Assembly: GCA_934756675.1 (NCBI GenBank) | Contig: CAKVLG010000008.1 | Coordinates: 1 to 51,655, forward strand | Direction: 5' to 3' | From: an uncultured Clostridia bacterium | Lineage (GTDB): Bacteria > Bacillota > Clostridia > Christensenellales > UBA1242 | Length of the DNA: 51,655 nucleotides | Part shown: positions 24,103 to 31,189 of the stretch, in pieces | How positions within the stretch are numbered: the first letter of the stretch is position 1 | How the letters are laid out: every line of letters starts with the position of its first letter | Made by a program: the position numbers and the translations under genes | The notes under the pieces: generated by a model | Told to the model about the DNA's origin: nothing | Databases searched by the model: none | What the model saw: only the letters and a program-made list of their open reading frames with translations

Positions 24103-24975
24103 ATGGAAAAATATAAAGAATATTCAGGAAAAAGTATAAAAATAATGACATGTTCAAACTGTAACATGAAATGCAAGCAATGCTATATTGCATATAAAGG
24201 AAGTTTTGAAAGTAAACAACTTTATGACGTTGTTCAAAAACTTAGAAATAAATACGAAATTTTATTAAACGGAACAGAACCTTTGCTAAACAATTACTTA
24301 GATTCGTTCAAAATATCAAACGAAAAACTTATTTTAACAAACGGACTAGTCTTTAAAGATAATCTTGACCTTGTAAACAATATTAAAGCCGCTGGTGTCG
24401 AAAGAATTTGTATGTCTTATCAATACGAAATTCAAAAAGACATAGCATCGGTTTCGCTAAATTATCTTGACGAGATTTTTCCAAAAGTCCGCGCAAAAGG
24501 TATAGATGTCGAAATGATGTGCACAATCACCGCCAAAAACTATGACAAACTTGAACAAATTTGCGAAAAGGCGATTTCGCTTAAGGCTAACTATCTATAT
24601 TTGCTTGAATATATGTATCAAGGCAATGCCCTATCAAAAATGAACGGCAAGCTTAGGCTAACTAGCAGAATGCGTAACAAGTTTTTTAAGCAGCTTAAAA
24701 AAGTCCGTGAAAAGTATGATATTAAAGATTTATACATCTATCGAAGTGGCAATATGGGTGACGATAAAATTAACAACAAAAAAGTTATATGCGAAGCTGG
24801 AACAAACATTGTGACAATGACACCAGACTACAAAATCTATCCTTGCAACTTGCTTATTGACGAAAAATTTTGCATTGGCTACTTTGACGGCAACACCGTT
24901 TTTATCGACACTGAAAAACGAGATAAAATTTGCGAAAACTCAAAATCTTGTCTATGGACAAAATTCAAAAACTAA
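24103..24975 (+). CDS. radical SAM protein with SPASM/twitch-like C-terminus
   Basis: The 290-residue protein has the radical SAM cluster motif C-x3-C-x2-C at Cys20, Cys24 and Cys27 (CNMKCKQC). Its C-terminal Cys set (230, 248, 257, 277, 283), around CEAGTNIVTMTPDYKIYPC, is typical of the SPASM/twitch region that binds a further Fe-S cluster. Proteins of this build often modify peptides or act as anaerobic maturases; the substrate here is unknown. It is the only plus-strand gene in the accessory insertion between ftsW and murA. It has its own strong promoter, an attenuator-like leader and a terminator. Confidence 0.85.
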   Translation: MEKYKEYSGKSIKIMTCSNCNMKCKQCYIAYKGSFESKQLYDVVQKLRNKYEILLNGTEPLLNNYLDSFKISNEKLILTNGLVFKDNLDLVNNIKAAGVERICMSYQYEIQKDIASVSLNYLDEIFPKVRAKGIDVEMMCTITAKNYDKLEQICEKAISLKANYLYLLEYMYQGNALSKMNGKLRLTSRMRNKFFKQLKKVREKYDIKDLYIYRSGNMGDDKINNKKVICEAGTNIVTMTPDYKIYPCNLLIDEKFCIGYFDGNTVFIDTEKRDKICENSKSCLWTKFKN

Positions 24976-25003
24976 ATATCCAAAATGCAAAAGTTGAAAA
25001 CAA

Positions 25004-25029
25004 AAAAAGACCACTCTTGTGGTCTTTTT
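25004..25029. terminator. terminator between the radical SAM gene and the 25036-25449 gene
   Basis: The stem AAAAAGACCAC / GTGGTCTTTTT with a TCTT loop has T runs on both strands, serving two converging genes. Confidence 0.8.
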
Positions 25030-25035
25030 CAATTT

Positions 25036-25449
25036 TTAATTAAGCATTTTTTCTGGTTCTCTACTTAAATTTCCTAGTTCACTGAAAATATTATCTGAAA
25101 ATGAACCCCATTTTGCATAATCAACAACATCTTTCCCATCTTTAGATTTTTCAACTACAAATAAAATATAAGGATAAAACATTGATAATGGCGCAGGCAT
25201 AACCTTTCCACTAGGAAACATATTAGGATTTATACATTGACAATTTTCATTTATAACATTAACATCATTTATTAAATAAAACACAGAGTTGTCTGTTTTT
25301 ATAATACCTTCTGTAAGTTCATTTATATCGTCACTTAAGTCTATTCTGTTACTTCCATACAATAATTCTTTAAACTTTTGTTTTGTTATTATTGTTGCTT
25401 TATATTTTGTAACCATAAGATTATTTACTTGTTCAAATTTTAGTATCAT
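25036..25449 (-). CDS. hypothetical protein (137 aa)
   Basis: A soluble protein without signal or membrane segments. It has a central acidic region (NRIDLSDDINELTEGIIKTDN) and a more hydrophobic C-terminal half (APLSMFYPYILFVVEKSKDG). The start ATG at 25449 follows GGAAG at about 8 bases. It sits downstream of the Zn-peptidase, kinase and hydrolase genes in the same direction, but is separated from them by 123 bases that include a copy of the ftsW-derived repeat, so it may be a separate insertion. I do not recognise the family. Confidence 0.55.
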   Translation of the reverse strand: MILKFEQVNNLMVTKYKATIITKQKFKELLYGSNRIDLSDDINELTEGIIKTDNSVFYLINDVNVINENCQCINPNMFPSGKVMPAPLSMFYPYILFVVEKSKDGKDVVDYAKWGSFSDNIFSELGNLSREPEKMLN

Positions 25450-25482
25450 ATCTATATTCTTCCTTTTTCGTAGTCACTGCGA

Positions 25483-25504
25483 CACGCCCGCCAGCGAAAT
25501 GAAA
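25483..25504 (-). repeat. short copy of the ftsW-3'-derived repeat
   Basis: The 22-base CACGCCCGCCAGCGAAATGAAA is identical to 27658-27679, which is part of the larger decayed ftsW-like segment. The flanks differ. It lies just upstream (on the minus strand) of the 25036-25449 gene. Confidence 0.7.
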
Positions 25505-25572
25505 CCAGTTAATTTTGTTTGTTGCATTAGAATTTTAAGACAACTATATTCTGTTATCTCTCATCAATTTTA

Positions 25573-26013
25573 TTACTGCTCTTCGGTGAAAATCATTCTC
25601 TCTTCACATCTTTTAACTGACAAATTTTTATCTTTTGCGAGCAATTTTGTATACGTCTTTGCAATTTCTTCAGTTGTTTGTTCCAAAGCGCTCATAAATT
25701 GATTATACCCGAACTTATACGCTTTTGATGTTTTATCTTCAAAAGTCGCATCAAGCAAACTTTCACAATACAAATCTAATTTCCACAATTTTATATGACA
25801 CAATTCATGAATCATAACTTGTTCAAGGTTTTCGCATTTTGGATTAAAAACATTAAGATACACAATTGCGGTTTTGCCATCTTTATCAACTTTTACATTT
25901 CCAGTATTCTTCCAATCATGCTCAACAAATTCAAGTTTTAAATTCCATTGCATCATTTCCATTTTTTTAACAAAAAATGAAAATCTTTTCTTTAAAAAAT
26001 CTTTATCAACCAT
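25573..26013 (-). CDS. putative zinc metallopeptidase (HExxH, SprT-like)
   Basis: A 146-residue protein with the gluzincin motif HELCH (residues 69-73), which supplies two zinc ligands and the catalytic Glu. A later acidic helix (ALEQTTEEIAKTYTKLL) could give the third ligand. The size and the preceding beta strands (KTAIVYLNVFNP) resemble small SprT-like or phage-type metallopeptidases. No signal peptide is visible, so it is cytoplasmic. GAGGAG precedes ATG 26013. It follows the kinase gene by 116 bases in the same direction. Its substrate is unknown. Confidence 0.65.
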   Translation of the reverse strand: MVDKDFLKKRFSFFVKKMEMMQWNLKLEFVEHDWKNTGNVKVDKDGKTAIVYLNVFNPKCENLEQVMIHELCHIKLWKLDLYCESLLDATFEDKTSKAYKFGYNQFMSALEQTTEEIAKTYTKLLAKDKNLSVKRCEERMIFTEEQ

Positions 26014-26129
26014 CTTGTATTCTCCTCATTCTTAACTTTTATTACCCTAGTGGGTTCGTATCGTTTTGTAAAAACCAAGTATATATATTGCAAAAAATTT
26101 CGATATTTTCTTTGCAATAAAACAATTTA

Positions 26130-26699
26130 CTATATTTTGTTTTCATTTTCGATCATTTCTACTATTTTGTTCAATGTTTTGCTCCTATTATTAAATGTAT
26201 CAAAATAGTAAAATCCAAATTTTTCGCAATCATTTTTCAATTTAATACTTTCTTTAATAATGTTTTTACAGTTATTTAATAATTGTTCATCACTGCGTTT
26301 ATTTGTCCAATCTGAGGCTGTATCCATTTCACGGATTTTTGCCATAAGTTCTTGTGGTGAAGCATCGCTAATCCCTAAAAATATAACAATGTATTTATCT
26401 TTTTTTGGATATTCATTAATTTGTTCTGGCAAAAATTGTGCACCTGGGAAAACGGTAACATTTTGGTTATATTTTAAATCCCTGCAAAAACCATTTAAAA
26501 TTTCAAATAAAAATGGCTTATACCTTTCTCTAGTAATTTCAGCCTTTTTGTGTGTAATTCCAAGTTCAGGAAAAACAACATCAAAGGCATTGACAATTGT
26601 GTCACTTTCAACAAGAGAATACTTAAACTTGTTTCTTATAAGGTTTGCAAGAGTACTTTTCCCTGCCCTTACTGTTCCCCCAATCAAAATATTTTTCAT
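26130..26699 (-). CDS. P-loop NTPase, nucleoside/adenylate-kinase-like
   Basis: The 189-residue protein begins with a strand and Walker A loop (ILIGGTVRAGKST, residues 4-16), followed by a short strand ending in ESDT. That is the layout of adenylate-kinase-type small-molecule kinases and of shikimate or nucleoside kinases. A lid-like region (ELMAKIREMDTASDWTNKRSDEQ) and a C-terminal FDTFNNRSKTL follow. The substrate cannot be assigned. Its start codon overlaps the stop of the alpha/beta-hydrolase gene (TAATG), so the two are translationally coupled and probably work together. Confidence 0.7.
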   Translation of the reverse strand: MKNILIGGTVRAGKSTLANLIRNKFKYSLVESDTIVNAFDVVFPELGITHKKAEITRERYKPFLFEILNGFCRDLKYNQNVTVFPGAQFLPEQINEYPKKDKYIVIFLGISDASPQELMAKIREMDTASDWTNKRSDEQLLNNCKNIIKESIKLKNDCEKFGFYYFDTFNNRSKTLNKIVEMIENENKI

Positions 26700-27430
26700 T
26701 ATAACTCCTTAATACTTTCCACTATTCTTTCCCAAGATTTGTCATCTTTAACGCAATGTGAATCTTCCAAGAACTCGCAATCACATTTTGTTAACTCTGC
26801 AAAATCTTTCAAATCTTGTTTTGAAATTAAATCGTCCTCTTTGCCTATAAAAAGTTTTATAGGCACGTTTGTTTTATATGTTAATTTGAACAAATCATTT
26901 TCATACAAATCATCTAGAAACTTTTTAGATAAAAATTTATTTAAGCTTCTCTTCATTGGGACTATGGCATCATCACTTAACTTCTTATAATCAAACTCTT
27001 TTAGTATTTCTAAAGTCTTTAACATTTTTACCGCAGGATTAACAAGTATTATTTCTCTTAAATTTTTATACTCATTTCTCGATATCGCAACCATCGCCCT
27101 ATATCCGCCATAACTTATTGCATAGAAATCTAACGGTATATCTTTATATTTATCTTGCAAATAGTTTACTACATCTGTAATTTCTTGAATTGCTATGTCA
27201 AGCGTCATGTCAATAGAATTGACCTCACTTTCACCATGACCCGCTGAATCAAATGAACAGACCAGAATTTTATCTTCGTCGGACAACTTTTTTCTTAGTT
27301 TAGAAAAACCATCGCCCCACAAATCACCGTTAAAACCATGCAAGCATAATACTATTTTCTGAGGTTTTTGAACGCCGTTTGTATACAACTTAATTTTATG
27401 GTTGTTAGAGTTGATTTCTATTATTTCCAT
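26699..27430 (-). CDS. alpha/beta hydrolase
   Basis: A 243-residue cytoplasmic protein with the alpha/beta-hydrolase signatures: oxyanion-hole HGFNG (residues 31-35), the FDSAGHGES segment, nucleophile elbow A-x-S-Y-G-G (Ser106), catalytic Asp in FIGKEDDLI and His in EDSHCV. The GHGES and elbow motifs resemble esterase and acyl-peptide or lysophospholipase-like families; the substrate is unknown. The start is ATG 27430 with AAGGA. It is the first gene of a coupled pair with the P-loop kinase. Confidence 0.85.
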   Translation of the reverse strand: MEIIEINSNNHKIKLYTNGVQKPQKIVLCLHGFNGDLWGDGFSKLRKKLSDEDKILVCSFDSAGHGESEVNSIDMTLDIAIQEITDVVNYLQDKYKDIPLDFYAISYGGYRAMVAISRNEYKNLREIILVNPAVKMLKTLEILKEFDYKKLSDDAIVPMKRSLNKFLSKKFLDDLYENDLFKLTYKTNVPIKLFIGKEDDLISKQDLKDFAELTKCDCEFLEDSHCVKDDKSWERIVESIKEL

Positions 27431-27490
27431 AATTATTCTTTCCTTATCACATAATGTTAAATTGATTATATCATTTTTTCTTTTACTTTC

Positions 27491-27524
27491 AAAGCAAAAG
27501 AGCAGGGTTTTCTTACCCTGCTCT
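27491..27524 (-). terminator. terminator after the fucosidase gene
   Basis: A perfect 10-bp stem AGAGCAGGGT / ACCCTGCTCT (27499-27508 with 27515-27524) is followed by TTTTGCTTT on the minus strand. It lies about 170 bases after the fucosidase stop and before the hydrolase gene. Confidence 0.75.
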
Positions 27525-27589
27525 GACAGAAATATTATAACTAAACTTAACATGCTAAGTTGATACCAGTTTTACTTTGTCTGCCGATG

Positions 27590-27690
27590 TCACACCACGC
27601 CGATGGCATTCATGAATACCACAAGCGATGCCCACCGGCACTCATAAATGGCAGTGGCACGCCCGCCAGCGAAATGAAATCTTTACATTA
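27590..27690 (-). pseudogene. decayed 3' fragment of an ftsW-type (SEDS) gene
   Basis: On the minus strand one frame reads GVPLPFMSAGG and, after a frameshift, SLVVFMNAIGVV-stop. Together they match the conserved SEDS motif seen in the intact ftsW here (GLPLPFMSAGSTSLLVFMSAIGIV). At the DNA level 22 bases (27638-27659) are identical to 28877-28898 in ftsW, and the flanks remain about 70% alike. A one-base length difference accounts for the frameshift. It sits directly after the fucosidase stop codon. Confidence 0.75.
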
Positions 27691-27697
27691 ATATGTG

Positions 27698-28708
27698 TTA
27701 TGATTTTTTCATAAGTTTTTGAAGCATTTTTCTTGCTTCTTTGGGAAAGCTTCCATTCGCGTCAGGTCCAATATTTACTAAATAATTAACTCCCAATCTA
27801 TCACACAAATTCTTATTGTTTTTCAAATCTTCCAATTTCTTCCATATTGGATGTTTTGTATATCCCCAAGATTGATTTAGTGTTTGACAAACTTCATACA
27901 AACCATTTTTAGAGTATTTCACCCCATTTATTTCATTATCTTTTGAATTTATATTTTTCAATTGTTCTATTGACGATGGTATCTCGTTATCACCAAATGA
28001 AACATAATCATACTTTCCGTTTCCCAGCCTTGAATTAATCAAGCAATTAGGTTGGTAAGTTTTAACTAAATTATAAATTTCTTCACTTTGAGATCTTGAA
28101 ATTGTACAAGGCACATCAAACCAAGCAATAGAAATTTCTCCATAATTTGTCATTAACTCTTTAATTTGCGGTATACATTTTTCAGTAAAATACTTGTTAA
28201 AATCCTTTTTGCTATTATCAAAATCCCAATCATTAGTCCAAGATGTTCCGGCACAATCAACAATCTCAGTGTTATATCCACCACCATGTTTTTCATGCCA
28301 ATCTAAATCCTGCGAATAGTACACACCTATCTTTATATCATTTTTTTTGCAAGCAATTGTAAGTTCCTTTAAAATATCTCTCTTGAATGGAGTGTTCATT
28401 ATATTATAATCACTAACTTTTGAGTTAAACAAGGCAAAACCTTCATGGTGTTTAGTTGTTAGTATTATATACTTAAAGCCACAATCTTTTGCAAAACTAA
28501 CCCATTCTTCTGCATTAAATTTTTTTGGATTAAAACTCTTTGCTATTTCACACATTTCTTCATCGCTAATTCTTAAATACGATTGTATCCATTCAGCATA
28601 ATTTCCGCTTGTTTTACCTTTATATTCTCCGCCCAATAGAGAATATAAACCAAAATGTATAAACAAGCCATATTTTGCATTTTTAAACCAATCAAAATTT
28701 TTCATCAT
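27698..28708 (-). CDS. alpha-L-fucosidase (GH29)
   Basis: A 336-residue glycoside hydrolase family 29 enzyme, which removes alpha-linked fucose with retention. Family motifs are the N-terminal KYGLFIHFGLYSLLGGEY, the HHEGFALFNS loop, VYYSQDLDWH, and the strand ISIAWFD, whose Asp is the expected nucleophile. It lacks a signal peptide, so it is probably intracellular and acts on imported fucosides. It is shorter than enzymes with a C-terminal carbohydrate-binding domain. The start is taken at ATG 28708; ATG 28705 and 28717 are alternatives. It lies between ftsW and the decayed ftsW fragment. Confidence 0.9.
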   Translation of the reverse strand: MMKNFDWFKNAKYGLFIHFGLYSLLGGEYKGKTSGNYAEWIQSYLRISDEEMCEIAKSFNPKKFNAEEWVSFAKDCGFKYIILTTKHHEGFALFNSKVSDYNIMNTPFKRDILKELTIACKKNDIKIGVYYSQDLDWHEKHGGGYNTEIVDCAGTSWTNDWDFDNSKKDFNKYFTEKCIPQIKELMTNYGEISIAWFDVPCTISRSQSEEIYNLVKTYQPNCLINSRLGNGKYDYVSFGDNEIPSSIEQLKNINSKDNEINGVKYSKNGLYEVCQTLNQSWGYTKHPIWKKLEDLKNNKNLCDRLGVNYLVNIGPDANGSFPKEARKMLQKLMKKS

Positions 28709-28725
28709 TCGCACCATCTATAAAC

Positions 28726-28731
28726 AGTATA
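28726..28731 (-). promoter_or_regulatory. extended -10 promoter of the fucosidase gene
   Basis: TGTTATACT on the minus strand forms an extended -10 box. The predicted transcription start is only about 10 bases before the start codon. No clear -35 is seen. Confidence 0.45.
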
Positions 28732-28747
28732 ACATATAAACGAAAAA

Positions 28748-28782
28748 AATGCATACACTTTGTGGTAATCTGCATGTTTTTA
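28748..28782 (-). terminator. probable terminator of the mraZ-ftsW operon
   Basis: An imperfect stem ATGCA-CAC / GTG-TGCAT is followed by T7 on the minus strand, shortly after the ftsW stop codon. It is weaker than the other terminators here. Confidence 0.4.
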
Positions 28783-28791
28783 TAATAAGTT

Positions 28792-29916
28792 TTAGATTTT
28801 TTCTTTTCTGTTTTGCCTATCAATATTTAAAACAATTCCTATCGCACTCATAAAGACTAGGAGCGATGTCGACCCAGCACTCATAAATGGCAGTGGCAGC
28901 CCCGTTGGCGGAATGGAACCTGTAACTACCGCGACATTTAAAAGAACTTGAATACCAATAATACTTGCAATACCACTAGCAAGCAGCGAACCAAACCTTG
29001 TGCTAGCGTTGCATGCAATTTTTATTATGCGATAAATAAGAATCACAAACAAAATCAAAACAAGTACACACCCCAAAAAACCAAGTTCTTCGCCAATGAT
29101 TGAGAATATAAAATCAGATTCTGCAAATGGCAAAAACAAATATTTTTGTCTTGAATTGAAGAGCCCAACACCAAATAGTCCGCCACTGCCAAGAGCATAA
29201 AGTGATTGTACAAGCTGGTACCCTGTTGACGACGATTCTGCCCATGGGTCAAGGAACGCAAGTAGCCTTTTCATTCTGTATGGTTCCACCACAATAAGCA
29301 AAGGAACGGCAACAATAAGTGGAATTATAAGCATAAGCAAATGCTTGAAGCTCGCCCCGCCGATATAGAGCATAAACAACAAAAGCAGCCCCATACACAT
29401 AGTAATCGACATGTTTGGCTCCATAATAATTAACCCGCAAAATACAATACCTAGTAGTATGACAGGCAAAATACCACGAAATGTGCGAACTTTTGTAGCA
29501 TTTTTAGACATATACCCTGCCGCAAAAATGATAAGCGCAAACTTTGCAATCTCTGAAGGTTGCACGGTGAAAAATCCAAGATTGATCCATCGCCTAGCAC
29601 CATATTTGCTAGTTCCGATTTTTGGAATAAAAACTAACACGAGCAAAACAATGCTTAAAATTGCAAGTACATATTTTGTTTTTTCTAATTTTTTATAATC
29701 AATAAAGCTAAAAGCTACACAACTAATCAGCCCAAGGACAATACCAATTATTTGTTTTTTTAAGTAATAAAAACTGTCTTTTAGTTGCAAGCTGGCGGAA
29801 TAGCTACTGGCGCTATACACAAACACCGCACCTATCACAACTAAAATGAGCATGGTAAAAAGCAGACAAAAATCTATACTATTTTTTCGTTTCACCTGCA
29901 TTTTTATTACTTTCAT
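28792..29916 (-). CDS. ftsW: peptidoglycan glycosyltransferase FtsW (SEDS family)
   Basis: FtsW polymerises septal glycan strands from lipid II together with a class B PBP. The 374-residue protein has about ten membrane segments and the family motifs VYSASSYSA, ARRWINLGFFTVQPSEIAK, the extracellular FLDPWAESSSTGYQ..QSLYALGSGG, and PPTGLPLPFMSAGSTSLL. In the last one the usual GG-T/S reads GSTS. Start ATG 29916 has an AGGGAG site and overlaps murD by 38 bases. It could equally be called SpoVE by sequence; the name rests on its place after murD. Its 3' end is duplicated in the intergenic DNA downstream. Confidence 0.93.
   Translation of the reverse strand: MKVIKMQVKRKNSIDFCLLFTMLILVVIGAVFVYSASSYSASLQLKDSFYYLKKQIIGIVLGLISCVAFSFIDYKKLEKTKYVLAILSIVLLVLVFIPKIGTSKYGARRWINLGFFTVQPSEIAKFALIIFAAGYMSKNATKVRTFRGILPVILLGIVFCGLIIMEPNMSITMCMGLLLLFMLYIGGASFKHLLMLIIPLIVAVPLLIVVEPYRMKRLLAFLDPWAESSSTGYQLVQSLYALGSGGLFGVGLFNSRQKYLFLPFAESDFIFSIIGEELGFLGCVLVLILFVILIYRIIKIACNASTRFGSLLASGIASIIGIQVLLNVAVVTGSIPPTGLPLPFMSAGSTSLLVFMSAIGIVLNIDRQNRKEKI
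28877..28898. repeat. 22-bp core shared between ftsW and the 27638-27659 fragment
   Basis: This exact 22-base sequence inside ftsW recurs at 27638-27659. With its flanks it brackets the fucosidase gene as a direct repeat about 1.24 kb apart. Confidence 0.85.
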
Positions 29917-31189
29917 TTTCTATCTCCCTGACGATCGCTTTGAATGCATTGCCACGTTCTTTGTAGCTAGAAAACATATCAAAGCTTGCACACGCTGGGG
30001 AAAGCAAAACCGTGTCACCACTTTTTGTTTTTTGTTTTGCGAGCAAGATAGCATCACAAAACGAATTTGCCACAAAGATATTTTTATAGTTGTTTCTTTT
30101 TGCGGCTTGCACAATTTTGGCGGAAGTTTCCCCTACTGCAACAATTGCTTTTACTTTTTTATTGTCGAAAGTGAATAGCTCATCAAACTCATACCCCTTA
30201 TCACTGCCACCAACAATTAGCACGGTTTTTTGTTTCATTTCTCTTATTGCCGATAATGTGCTTGCTATGTTCGTGCCTTTGCTGTCATTTATGTAACTTA
30301 TGCCGTCAACCACTTGCACCATTTCTATGCGACTTTCGCTTGGTTTAAAGCTTTGCAAGACATCTAGTATATCACAATTTCTTACCCCAAGAAGTTTTGC
30401 CACGGTGCATGCGGCAAGTGCGTTTTGTTTGTTGTGAGCTTCGCGAATAGATTGTGGCATTTTGCCAATTTTTTCCACTTTCTTATCCCTAAAATATATG
30501 CAGTCACTTTTCAAATAACACCCTTTTACCTTATCTTTATCGCTAAAATAATAAACATTTGATTTTAGCTTGCCGGCAAGCTTGCGTACGTTTTTATCAT
30601 CAAAGTTTAGCACAGCAAAATCGTTTTGCGTTTGACGCACAAACATTTTTATTTTTGCCACGTAATAACTGTCCATTGTTTTATGTCTGTTTAGGTGGTC
30701 TTGCGAAAAATTGAGAAATACGCCAATATATGGTTTGAAATTTACAAAACTCTCTGCCTGAAAGCTCGAAACTTCAAGCACACATAAATCATCTTTCTTT
30801 GTCTGCTTTGCAAAGCTTGATGCTGGCACACCAATATTGCCGCCAACATAAGTTTTTGCAATTTTTTTGCACATTTCACCTATTAAAATTGTAGTTGTCG
30901 TTTTACCATTTGTTCCAGTTATTGCAACCGTTTTGCAAGCCAAAAACATATAAGAAAGTTCCATTTCGCCAATAATGTTATCTGTATAATTTTTTAGCAG
31001 TTTGACACCTGGGTCGTCTATGCTGACTGCTGGGCTCAAAACAACAAGAGATAGGGCCTTTAAAGTCCTATCTCTTATTTTTGAAATATTTTGAGAGTCT
31101 GTTATAATTGTTTCATATCCAATTGAGTTTAATAATTTTTCGGCTGCCTTACCGCTTTTGCCATTACCAATAATTAATGCTTTGCTCAT
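29879..31189 (-). CDS. murD: UDP-N-acetylmuramoylalanine--D-glutamate ligase MurD
   Basis: MurD adds D-Glu to UDP-MurNAc-L-Ala in the cytoplasm. The 436-residue protein has the three Mur-ligase domains: an N-terminal Rossmann-like part (ALIIGNGKSGKAAEKLL), the central ATPase with GTNGKTTT and the NFSQDHLNRH segment, and a C-terminal part with SKGTN and VGGSDKGY. The start is ATG 31189 with GGAGGGGT, overlapping the mraY stop by 4 bases; upstream in-frame codons lie within mraY. It is part of the mraZ-to-ftsW operon. Confidence 0.97.
   Translation of the reverse strand: MSKALIIGNGKSGKAAEKLLNSIGYETIITDSQNISKIRDRTLKALSLVVLSPAVSIDDPGVKLLKNYTDNIIGEMELSYMFLACKTVAITGTNGKTTTTILIGEMCKKIAKTYVGGNIGVPASSFAKQTKKDDLCVLEVSSFQAESFVNFKPYIGVFLNFSQDHLNRHKTMDSYYVAKIKMFVRQTQNDFAVLNFDDKNVRKLAGKLKSNVYYFSDKDKVKGCYLKSDCIYFRDKKVEKIGKMPQSIREAHNKQNALAACTVAKLLGVRNCDILDVLQSFKPSESRIEMVQVVDGISYINDSKGTNIASTLSAIREMKQKTVLIVGGSDKGYEFDELFTFDNKKVKAIVAVGETSAKIVQAAKRNNYKNIFVANSFCDAILLAKQKTKSGDTVLLSPACASFDMFSSYKERGNAFKAIVREIENESNKNAGETKK

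Noticed and set aside
27491..27524. Operator or attenuator for the alpha/beta hydrolase
   Set aside because: The perfect stem with a T run fits a simple terminator for the upstream fucosidase gene; no alternative pairing is evident.
25036..28717. Complete prophage or conjugative element
   Set aside because: No integrase, transposase, structural, replication or transfer gene is present in the insertion.
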